Assembly (NCBI GenBank): GCA_031769625.1
Contig: JAUIMM010000534.1
Location: 6,288,001-6,352,000 of the forward strand
DNA from: Taudactylus pleione
Taxonomy: Eukaryota > Chordata > Amphibia > Anura > Myobatrachidae
Direction of reading: 5' to 3'
DNA length: 64,000 nt
This document shows, one piece after another, positions 43,556 to 54,200 of the stretch. A program made the translations under genes and the position numbers. Numbering within the stretch: the stretch's first letter is position 1; every line of letters starts with the position of its first letter. Under the pieces are notes generated by a model that saw only the letters and a program-made list of their open reading frames with translations, did not search any database and was not told the DNA's origin.

Positions 43556-45088
43556 ACAATTCACAAACACAGAAAAAAATTATTTTTTTATTTGTTTGGA
43601 GTGCACTTTGGGGGTTACAGCACCCTTTAACGTACAAGCCAGCCGGCCCTTTACTTATGACACAGGCGCACGCTTGGCACTACTTTGTTGATGCACATGC
43701 GGCTACAGCGCACACAATTCACAAACACAAAAAAATAAATACTTTTTTTTTTTTGGAGTGCACTTTGGGTGTTACAGCACCCTTTAACAGACAAGCCAGC
43801 CGGCCCTTGATTTATGACACAGACGCACGCTTGCCACTACTTTGTTGATGCACGTGCGGCTACTGCGCACACAATTCACAAACAGAAGTTTGTTTGTTTT
43901 TGGAGTGCACTTTGGGGGTTACAGCACCCTTTAACGGACAAGCCAGCCGGCCCTTTACTTATGACACAGGCACACACTTGGTGCTACTTTGTTGATGCAC
44001 GTGCGGCTACTACGCACACAATTCACAAACACAGAAAAAAATATATTATTTTTTTTGGAGTGCACTTTGGGGGAGCAACCCCTGATGGACAGATCACCCC
44101 CTGGACAACACTACTCCACCCCTTTAGGACTACAACCTTTATGGGACACTGCACAACACAGTCCAGCCAGCCCCTATAGACTTTGGAGTGGACACAGCCC
44201 CTATGGACAACTGACTGCACAACAGAGCCCAGCCAGCCCCTATGACAGCAGCACAACACAGCCCAGCCAGTCCCTATGGAAAACATCAGCAAACACAGCC
44301 CAGCCAGCCCTAACTCCCACCCTCCCTCTTCACTGTCCACAGCCGGAGTGAGAAATGGAGCCGACGCAGGGACCTTTTATAAAATCCAAAACCTGCGAGA
44401 TCCGGAAGGCAGGATGATGACGTTTTGCCTCGATTTCAGTTCCGAGTCAGGCGGGAAAACCTGAGCCGGACTCGGTTCCCGGCTCGGATCGGGGGGGCTC
44501 GGGGGGGGGTTGGATTTCAGAAATCCGAACCCGCTAATCCTTAATATCCACTACATGTCTAATGAATGACTGAAGGATAATGACATAATTATCGTTCGCT
44601 ATACTGTGCAGTGTAAATTGTGCCCACACTGAACGATATGTGGTTCAGTGCAGGCACCCTCCCTCATCCCCAAACATGACCTGATGGTATCGTCAGGTCA
44701 GGCAGTATGTTCAGGCGATGACAGATGCCTGAACGACCAGCGGGAGCGCGCATCGCTGGTCGTTGTGACATATTCACTGCACGGTTAATTAAAGATAACT
44801 ATGTCGTTATCGTTCATCTATTTATATTGTGTAGTGGATATGCGCCTTTAGTTTATCAATCCATCTGAATTATAGTTGGAAAAGTAATTTTCCACTATCT
44901 CTTCTTATTAGTGGGGGCATCTTCCAAGGATCTGGGTAAAAGCCCCATGCTGCCGGATCCACCCTATATTAACACCAAAAACGGGATCCACATTAAATTC
45001 CAACACACCCGAGTCCACACAAATAGTCGGACTTACTCTGGAGTCACAAAAAAAGCCAGATACCAACAAAAAGCCGGATCTACACTAC

Positions 45089-45687
45089 GGGCCTGATTCA
45101 GAGCCGGACGCAATTAGCGCTCGCTCGTCCAGAAAATAGGGGTGGTTATTCAAATGAACCGTTCGCTCTTTGCGTTCTGTTCACGGCTCTAGGTCTGAAC
45201 GAGCGAACAAAACTTGCGGTCGTTTTTTGGATAAATACGCCTCCTGGCCGCTCACATCCTACGTCATGTCCGCTATTTATTAGATTAATCGAGTACATCT
45301 ACCAGCGTATGAACTGCTCGCTATTCTTGTGGTTGGTTTTTGCTACCACAATCTTGCAAGCAGTTCTGGCTATAAAATACCCCAGTGACGTGGTCAATGA
45401 CGCTGCTGTTTTAATTATGCACACCCATAAAACGCCCGTTTTGACCTTTAAGCAAGCCTGCGTTCGGATCTCCACTCCCCGTTTTCAAGCACCTTCCCCT
45501 GATACCACCCACATACGCCTCTTTCTGTCTCTCAAATTTTCAGGCATTCGCTATTTTGCGAGCACATGAATTTCGACCGCACTGACTGGTTCGCGCATGC
45601 GTATAACGATCCGTACGCATGCGCAGTTGGGCAAACATCGCTCGGAGCGAACGAGCGGCCGCTTACGAGCGGCTCTGAATCAGGCCC
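45089..45687. mobile_element. Harbinger-type MITE, type A (inverse orientation)
   Basis: GGGCCTGATTCAGAGCC / GGCTCTGAATCAGGCCC ends. Flanks TAC and TAA match at two of three. Inverse of the 3361 copy throughout, ending in GCATGCGCAGTTGGGCAAAC. Confidence 0.82.
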
Positions 45688-46799
45688 TAAATTCCTACAA
45701 ACACCCTGATCCACATTATGTGGCTGGTTCTGAGTTGCACGTAAATTGGCTGCATTGATTGCATGGAAGTAGTTGTGATTCTTCACCTCTATGAGTTGCA
45801 TGCATCTATGCAGTCACCAGGGTTGGTTCAATGTTTCTAGGTGCCCAAATCAAAGCTACGTAAAAACCGCCCCAATACCCTCCGCCCAGCTCACCACATA
45901 CACGCCCACTCCAGCTCCCTAGTCATACACGTTCGCAAGTCAGACTTGCGGCTGCAAAAAGACGTGCAATAAGAAAAGTATACAAAATGCCACACTACTA
46001 ACCCTAACTCCCTGTATATGAGTTTCGTCAGATCATATGTGCATTATTGATGGACATCAAATTGCGATAGTTTGCAACAAGCAATATTTTTTCCTGTGAT
46101 GGCAGTGTTTTTACCATTTGATGGCAGCATTCCGATGTAGGCCTCCATTGAATGGTAATGATTTGATGATGTTCCGATGGTTCCCTTACTTTTAAATGCA
46201 GAGAGCTGCGCTGCACCTGGCTTCTTATCGGCTGCCGGTCTCTGCATCAGTGGGGCATCATCCATTGAAGTCTGTCTCTCAGAAGTGACTGTACTGGTCC
46301 CTCCCCTCTCCCAAGCTGCTGCTAGTAAACAGAGCACATTGCTAGCTCTGATTGGCCCTCTGAGACAGTGAGAACCAATCAGAGCACAGCCGTTGCCCCT
46401 GCAGCAGCCACTATGTTGTAATTGTCTTGAGTCTGGCTATGTCACTATATTCCGTGGCCATGGCATCACTGAGGTCGGACTATCACTAGATGAGGTGTAG
46501 CAGCTGCAAGACTGGACCCAGTTCTTTGTCCCGCCACCAAAACCACCCTCAGTTCTGCCCCCAGAATATCTCACACTGTGGGATATTGCTGTACACTCAT
46601 TGTGCATGCGTGAACATCGCTATGGATCGAATGCTTTTGATGCAATGGTTAACTACTATTGCATTGGAACATTCAATGACGAAGCCCGTCCACCATTCGA
46701 TGTCCATCCCTAATGAGCATAACACAATCCTGATGAACTGAGCATGCTGACACGGTTCTGTGGTGCGTGCTTGATAAATCACGTCTTGACCAGGCTGTA

Positions 46800-47095
46800 T
46801 AATGGACCAGTGGGGTTGGGTACAGGATGCCGGCGGTCAGGATCCTAACACCGACATCCTGACAAGGCTAGGATACCGTCACTTGTCGGTCAGTATTCTA
46901 ACCCTCCCTCTCTCCCTACCCCTAACCCTCCCTCCTCAGTGCCTGAACCTAACCTCCCCTCCCCGCACCCTAAACCTAACCCTCCACCCCTTAGTGCCTA
47001 ACCCCTAACCCTCCCCCTAACCGCAGTACTTATCGTTGGAATGCTGGCAGTCGGGATGCCGATGCCGGGATTCTGACAGGTGGGGGGGGGGCTGT
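46800..47095. repeat. dispersed repeat with CCCTAACCC-rich centre
   Basis: Starts near GGGTACAGGATGCCGGCGGTC and ends near GGGATGCCGATGCCGGGATTC, partly inverted ends. The centre is an imperfect CCCTAACCCTCC tract; a similar tract lies at ~63410-63490. Not a telomeric array. Confidence 0.5.
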
Positions 47096-47539
47096 ACATG
47101 TATCCACCACCACCCCCAAGGTGTCAATACACCTATAGGTATGAGGCATACAATCTTTTAATTTTTTCTGCATGAGTATTTAAAACTATTTATTTTGCAG
47201 AGTTTGCTACAGGACAGCAAATATTTGCACTGTGCACATTTTGCCCCAAACTACAACAAAGTGATTTAAGCCTATTTACAAAGAGTTCAGCCATCAATCT
47301 GTAACCAGTACAAAGTAGCAAAGCAAGAAGAGAAACCATATAATAATTGATCCAGATTGTAAACGCGATGAGAAGAACCCTGAAATAGTTAAGTGCAGCA
47401 TGTAATACGCACAAGTCATTGCTTCCTTCCCATATAAGCTGAGTGACATGCGTGTAGCCAATCAGCATGCAGGACTGTAAAGCATCCTCCAATCATCACT
47501 GAGTGTGAGGGGTGGGGCGGATGAGGTCACTAGGAAGAG

Positions 47540-47667
47540 ACTGACATCCCAGGGACAGAGGGGGAACGTCTGTACGTTTCCTTGTTACATTGTATCACTG
47601 ATGAATGGTTCCTCATATAACAAGCAGTCTGCATCAGTTCAGCTGTCTAAGCACCGATCCTAAGGTA
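47540..47667 (+). other. MBOAT7: candidate non-coding first exon of MBOAT7
   Basis: A unique-looking stretch ending CCGATCCTAAG followed by GTAAGG at 47668, a good donor. It has no long open frame and lies 3.5 kb upstream of the coding start, whose exon begins after an acceptor at 51168-51169, so at least one 5' exon must exist upstream. The choice of this one is inference. Confidence 0.3.
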
Positions 47668-48275
47668 AGGTGAATGCTGGCAGTTCTTTTCATTGACTCA
47701 TCATCATTACAATCTGTGGCACTTCATGCATTTGTTGCATTTATGTAATGTAGCACTTCTGCCTATATAGAAAAACACACATGGGAGCATGTCACAGCAA
47801 GTTGCAATAGCTAGAGTAGTACTAGCGTAGGTGTTTTCCTATACAGCCATCTTTTAAACATCCATTAAATATCTGAAACCATTTACTAGCTTTATCTATA
47901 TCACATTTATAAAGCACCAGTGTTTTCCTTTATAGTGTTATCTATATTTATATATGATCAGATATATTTGGGGGAATTTCGTTGTAGTGTTAGTTGGGTC
48001 CTGCGAGCTGTTCTCGCCACAAACTCATAAAGTGAATCTCAGTTGCGAACTCACATTGCATTTTCAGGGGAAATTTGTGATTTTTTTTTTTTTGTGCAGG
48101 TGAGAAGTTAGGGAAATCTTTATCTTAAGGGAAAACATGTCGGTTCACAATGAAGAACCTCTGGTACACCCCTCCCATTGAATAATAATGCACTTGCAGG
48201 GGTTTAAATAGTATAATTTGCTAATAAAGACATGTCATTTTTCAGGTGAATTTCTCTAAAAAGCTCAATAATGGC

Positions 48276-49110
48276 TAAATGATGTGGGACAGGCACATGG
48301 AGGTGTAAATGATGTGGGATGGGCACATGGAGGTGTAAATGATGTGGGACGGGCACATGGAGGTGTAAATGATGTGGGACGGGCACATGGAGGTGTAAAT
48401 GATGTGGGACGGGCACATGGAGGTGTAAATGATGTGGGACGGGCACATGGAGGTGTAAATGATGTGGGACGGGCACGCGGAGGTGTACGTGATGTGGGCA
48501 GGGGCGCCGAGAGGGGGGGGAGCGGTACAGTTTGCCCGGGCTTCCAGAGGGGCCTGGCGGGGGCCCAGGTCTGGTGCCGCCCCCCCCCCCTCACTCCCTC
48601 CCTCCCTATGCAGCAGCAGTGCTGGGCTGCAGCGGGAGATTGCTTGCGGCTGCTAAGTAGCAGCCGCAAGCAATCTCCTATGCCTGAAGGGGGGAGCGAT
48701 CACACTGATTGTGCCCCCCACTGGCTGCGCTCCGGGCTGAGGGGCTCACAAGGGGGCGTGGCCACGCCTTCTGAAATTAGACCACACCCCCTCTTTACCA
48801 GGGCCCCGCGTGGCTCTCTACGCCCCTGCATGTGGGACAGGCACGCGGAGGTGCAAGTGATGTGGGACGGGCGCGCGGAGGTGCAAGTGATGTGGTGTCG
48901 GGCACGCGGAGGTGCAAGTGATGTGGTGTCGGGCACGCGGAGGTGCAAGTGATGTGGTGTCGGGCACGCGGAGGTGCAAGTGATGTGGTGTCGGGCACGC
49001 GGAGGTGCAAGTGATGTGGGACGGGCACGCGGAGGTGTAAATGATCTGTGGGACAGGTATGTGGGGGTGTAAATGATGTGGGACGGGCATGTGGAGGTGT
49101 TGTATTGATG
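48276..49110. repeat. 30-bp minisatellite, split by a hAT-like MITE
   Basis: Unit ATGATGTGGGACGGGCACAT + GGAGGTGTAA. Seven regular copies at 48276-48498; after the MITE about nine more, several 31 bp with GATGTGGTGTCGGGCACGCGG. Being 30 bp, the first half gives long repetitive ORFs on both strands, judged non-coding. Confidence 0.92.
48499..48828. mobile_element. hAT-like MITE (CAGGGGCG) inside the minisatellite
   Basis: Ends CAGGGGCGCCGAGAG / CTCTCTACGCCCCTG. Flanks GATGTGGG (48491-48498) and CATGTGGG (48829-48836) match at 7 of 8. The interior has a perfect palindrome GATTGCTTGCGGCTGCTA..TAGCAGCCGCAAGCAATC around 48640-48676. Confidence 0.82.
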
Positions 49111-49899
49111 GGAGAGGGGTTTTTGAACTTGCAAATGGGAGTTGAAAGCCTTTAATCTGACTTTTTACAAAAGTATACAAATACTGCAAAATCACTGTAC
49201 AAGCATTTTCCTGTATCCCAATATGATAGAAAGACTTTAAATTGATAATTTTTTCCTATCATCTTTCAACCATTATTAAAAAGTGTAAGAGGGCCATTCC
49301 ATGTCATGTACGAGACATAAAGGAAACTTCTTATCGATAATTCCGCTCAACTCTTTGTAATAAGAGCCTGTGTTTTTTATATTTATAAAACCTATGAGAG
49401 AGAGAGTTACAGAATAACTTAACATGTCAACAACTCAAAAGTTACACAGATACAGATTTGTTTTTTTACAGTGTCATGTATGGGACATTTAATGGAATGG
49501 CCCAATAAACAGCCATTTGACACCATTTAAGAGCCTCCAGTAGTTTTGTTATGGCCACTACCAGCCTTCTATATGGTCCTGCTATCTGAGTTGTCACTTT
49601 TTGGGGATTCAGTACAGTTTCCCTGCTTTTTCATGCTCTTCTCCCAGTTCGCTTGTTGCCAATATTCACACAACCTCATCGTGAGTGGCACGAATTGGCA
49701 TGTCTAATTGGATGCCCGTTTCCTGGGAACATGCATTATCGCAAAGTTTTCAAGTTTCATGAAGCAAACTCGCACCTAATTGAATGGACCCCATTGTGTA
49801 GCCCTGTACAAAGTGCAAGCTGACTACAGTAAACAACAACCAGTGGTGAATACCCCATTAGGCACATGTCTGGGGATGGCACTTGGACACTTATTTTAT

Positions 49900-50229
49900 T
49901 AAGGTATGTATCCACTAGCAGATTGAGGAACGACAGTACGATGACAACATTGTAATCGTACATTTATTCCTCATCCCCTGTAATGCCTACACTGAACGAT
50001 ATGCCGTTCAGTACAGGCACCCTCCCTCATCCCAGAACATGCCCAATCTGTCGTTAACGGCATATTGACCGACATGTTCAGGCGATGATTGATGTAAAAA
50101 ACGACCAGCGGGAATGCACATTTTCGACATTTTAATGCTCGATTTGTGACTGATTAATGAGCAATTGAACGATAACAACATCGTTATAGTTCAGTCATTC
50201 ATTTTAATCGCCTAGTGGATATGCGGCAT
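49900..50229. mobile_element. TAAAGGCGCATATCC-family element
   Basis: TAAGGTATGTATCCACTAG start, CTAGTGGATATGCGGC end, shared interior CACTGAACGATATG, CAGGCACCCTCCCTCATCCC and CGACCAGCGGGA. Non-coding. Confidence 0.7.
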
Positions 50230-51169
50230 CACTGTCAGTCCTAAATTTGCCAGTAACTAGAAAATATTACCACTGTACTGCAACATACACCATCTTGAAT
50301 GGGGTGCGGACAAATAGGACATGTGCAGGCTGCCTCTGCAAGCTGCCCTAATCAGTAAAAATGCATGTATAATTACAAATAAAATAATTGGTCATAGCAC
50401 ATGGCTCATTTTATTATTATTATGATTTATTATTCTTATTATTATGATTATTATGTTATATTAAACTACCAATCTGCAAATAAGTGCTTATAAACAAACA
50501 ATGAAAGTACGGTAACAAAATTGGGGATTGGTCATTACAGTTGTGCCCTGGGTGACCTGACCCTTAAATCCAGCCCTGAGCACAACTCTGCACGCATGGC
50601 ACTTACTATGCCCTGATTGTGCTCTCTTCATGTATGTGAATGTACTGTGCACATCATGTGGACTAGGGATCACAATTCCTACGGTCAAGTACACCCGGTG
50701 TTACTATTAAGCACTAATGATCACTATTTCACAGCACGATTATACTGATCCTACCGCTGAAGACACTACAGACTCATACCACAGTCTCTTCCTCTTCAGT
50801 AGTGGCATCAGTGACTACAGAGTAAATCCATTGGTTGGCCAACAAGAACAAGCCTCCAAATACATAAATGCTGCTGTGAGCCTCACAAGCTTACTGTATA
50901 CTTGCTGTCAGTCTGATTATGAGTGTTAGAGACCACAGAGGTTATATACTGTATCAGGCCCAACTATAAACAACTGTATATAACAATCCACAGCGGGAAT
51001 AGAATCTGATGCCATGCAATGCCAATATATGCCTCTCTGGTATAGTCAGGTAACATGCTAGGCCCTACTGGGCCACTGTATATAGCTTGATGATCTTCGT
51101 GCCAGCTTGGTAAAATCCAAAATTCTAGGATAGAGAGTAACCTTATCTCTTTATGTATTCCGTTGCTAG

Positions 51170-51255
51170 GGGAGCGACCATGTCCCCTGATGAATTAACC
51201 TATCTGGCTATATTGCTGTGTTCTGTACCGGTTGGTTATTTCTTCAAGAATGCAG
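51170..51255 (+). CDS. MBOAT7: MBOAT7 first coding exon
   Basis: Acceptor CTAG at 51166-51169, ten bases of leader, ATG at 51180, donor GTAAGT at 51256. Encodes residues 1-25 plus one base: first hydrophobic helix (LTYLAILLCSVPVGYFF). Confidence 0.93.
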
Positions 51256-54200
51256 GTAAGTTTCATTCTTTTTGGTAGCATAAAAATATATGACCAATAA
51301 AACACTGGATTTAATGCATTGTTAATTTTCATGATGGGTGATGGAATCTAATGAGTCGCAGTTTAGAGCAAGGATAGACGTCCCCTGGATTAGCATTCCT
51401 GCTATGTTCTGCTAGACATTGCCTCATATAAAATAAATCTATTTTCTTGTACAGTTCCTAAAGTTCTGAACATGAACCATCTGAACTGTTCAAATAAGTT
51501 CATATGGCGTGCCAGATTACCCCAAACAAACATAACAACTTGTACAAAATCATATTATAAAGTCTATTATAAGATTTCACATTACAAATAACATAAGCAG
51601 AGTAATATCAAATGAAAATTGACTTGTAATCATGATGCGGTATCCTACTACCAGGGTAATTGAAACGGCTTTTCGGGAGGATCTGCAGCGATGGCTTATA
51701 TATACAAATCACTCTAGCAGCACTCCTCTCCAACCAATGTATTCAAAAGTGCAGGTGTCTTCACATAAAACTTCCAGATGGATGAATTACGATATGTATC
51801 AGCAGAACGGGCGGCACTCTTTGCAATAATGTAGACAGGAGACCAATTATGCCAACGTTTCAATGTCTTTATCCAAACATTTTCCTCAGGAAAATGTTTG
51901 GATAAAGACATTGAAACGTTGGCGTAATTGGTCTCCTGTTTACATTATTGCAATGAGTGCCGCCCGTTCTGCTGATATATATATATTATGAGAAAAGGCA
52001 GCACTCACGGGTCTTGTAGATCAAAAATCACTCTTGATAACTGTGTCTGAGTGATTCCTTGTTTATGCATTTGGTTGTTTTTTTGGAAACATCCAGGATG
52101 GCACCAGGACCTTTACAAATTGTGTGTGTGTATATAATGTCACGAACATGTGGTTTTGTATTATGATTATTAAGGGGCCACATGTATCTTTCTCTTTCCA
52201 GGTCCACGTGTGAAACAATTAGGAGGGGCGGCTGTGGGACTGCTGCTTACTCTGGTGACTTGTAACATCCACACCCTCCATTCCGCTATCACCATCCTCT
52301 GCACATGGATCATCGTAAAAATGTCTCCCAGGTACAAATAATTCTGGAATGCACGGGGATGCAAATAGTGTTGTTTCTGATGTCTTGCCTGGATAATTGT
52401 TTAATTCATTTGGGATGTTAAGCTTTGTTTATTTTTGTGCTAAGTACTGAAAGGTAAATAGTGTTTCTAAAGGCGCATATCCACTACACGGTATAAAGGG
52501 ACGATTGAACGATTACGACATCGTTATTGTTCATTAATCGTGCAGTGAATATGCTGGCAACGACCAGCGATGTGCGCACCCGCTGGTCGGCATCTGTCAT
52601 CGCCTGAACATACTGCCCAACCTGACATATCATCAGGTTCTACATGCTCGGGGATGAGGGAGGGTGCCTGCACTGAACGACATATCGGTCATTCGTTCTT
52701 TCATTGTGTAGTGGATAAGCACCTTTAGAAACTCACCCTTCAGGCACTGTGTAGGTGTAATATTAGTTTGATTCCCTTCAGCTGCTATTTAGAAAAAAAG
52801 CAGCATGGAAAAACTGATGCAGACGCGTCTGAATCAGGCCCTGAAACTCCTTCTCTGAATGACTGCAATACTATTATTTCAGATACCCAGAGCTGGTGCA
52901 AAGTCCTATATTGGGTACAGATTTGAGTGACGTACAACCCTAGATAGAACTACTAAACACATATACTAATGGGCTGCATGTGCACTTGGGGACACTGCAT
53001 CAGGTCCTCTGTGCCAAATTCAGATTGTATCCTGAAATCTGTTTCCTGTGGCATTCTATAATGAGCATGCTAGTTAGTATAAATAGCTTATATTGATGCC
53101 ATGTATTATTTATAGTTAATGCTGTGGTTTATGTGGAAGTGTAAAGGAAGTGTTTGCACAACTCATCATGTATTTCTCTATCTGTGCCTTCCCCAATGCT
53201 TTCAGATCCTGCCACTTCTTGGTACTGGGTTGGACCTTCACCTACCTGCTCTTCTTCCGCACAGTGACTTATTTTGACCTTCCTGCACCCACCCCGTTCA
53301 CTAATGCAGTGCAGCTGCTTTTAACTCTGAAGGTGAGTTCAGATCATGAACCGCTGATTACTGCATGTGCTATACACAAGCTGTTGTCTGTAGGCAAATT
53401 GTTATGTCCAATGCAAAAATAGGAGATCGTTTACACTACACAGGCATAATGGGGCCCATCCATCAGCGATGGATTGCCGCGATGTGGCAACCCAGCATCG
53501 CAGAAATGCAACATGTTTGATTTTGCCAATCGCAATCAAAAAATTATCGCGATCGTCATATCGGGGACATTTAACATGTAATATTTCAGCGATCCTGCGA
53601 CGGATCGCTGACCATCGATGTTGGCCGGCATTTCCACTTGGCAGATCGGCATTTCCGATCGCGTCGCAGGATCGCGGAAATACCGGTCAGATGTACTACC
53701 TTAAGGCAGGTAGTGCAGGGGGTGTGACATAATCAGGGAGGGCTATTCAAAGATGGCTGAATGGGACCAGAGCTAGTCTACTTTCCTTATTTTACTTCCA
53801 AGCTGCCTCTATATGCCATGCAAAGGCCATTTTAATATGTGTATATCACCACTAGAGTTCAAAAGATATCAGAAAATTTGGACAATATCTCAATATCATT
53901 ACTACAGTTGATTTTTTATTTTTAATGACTTGATAACATGTTCCCCAATAAACAAAATAGTGTTATTGTTATTTATTTTTTGAGGAAAATGTCGATATTC
54001 TAATGGGATCCACAATATTATTAATTATAATATAGTATTATTAGTTATTTTAGAATGTTAAGTTGATTCTTTTATTTTAAAAAGATCCAATGGTGTACAA
54101 TAATATAATGTATAATCTCAAAGATGTGAGTAGTTCTTCCTCCTAACTATTCACGGAGATTGTTTGTACTGCTCCCAGATGAACCATTTTATCTGAAATG

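Larger units (their letters stand above)
41470..44045. repeat. ~150-180-bp tandem array inside hAT copy 2
   Basis: Same units as 37300-39205 (GATGCACGTGCGGCTACTGC, CACAATTCACAAACACA, AGCCAGCCGGCCCTTTACTT). Interrupted by MITEs at 42019-42552 and 43009-43555. Confidence 0.85.
40361..44545 (-). mobile_element. hAT element copy 2
   Basis: Flanked by the perfect 8-bp duplication ATCCACTA at 40353-40360 and 44546-44553. Ends are only weakly inverted (AGGGTTTGCAAC.. and the inverse of AAGGATTAGCGGG). Same organisation as copy 1 but with a shorter array and two type B MITEs inside. Confidence 0.8.
40342..44850. mobile_element. TAAAGGCGCATATCC element split by hAT copy 2
   Basis: The left 19 bp (TAAAGGTGCATATCCACTA) and 44546-44850 form one element whose ends are inverted (TGCGCCTTTA at right). 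It is interrupted by the hAT insertion. Uninterrupted relatives lie at 49900-50229 and 52468-52727. Confidence 0.75.

Noticed and set aside
45309..45569. 86-residue ORF with several hydrophobic residues
   Set aside because: Lies entirely within a type A MITE and matches inverse ORFs in the other copies (e.g. 3383-4009).
46900..47010. CCCTAACCC-like tract as an interstitial telomere
   Set aside because: Units are irregular (CCCTCC, CCTAACCTCCCC) and part of a dispersed repeat also seen near 63410-63490.
48204..48669. His/Pro/Leu-rich minus ORFs
   Set aside because: Artefact of the 30-bp minisatellite.
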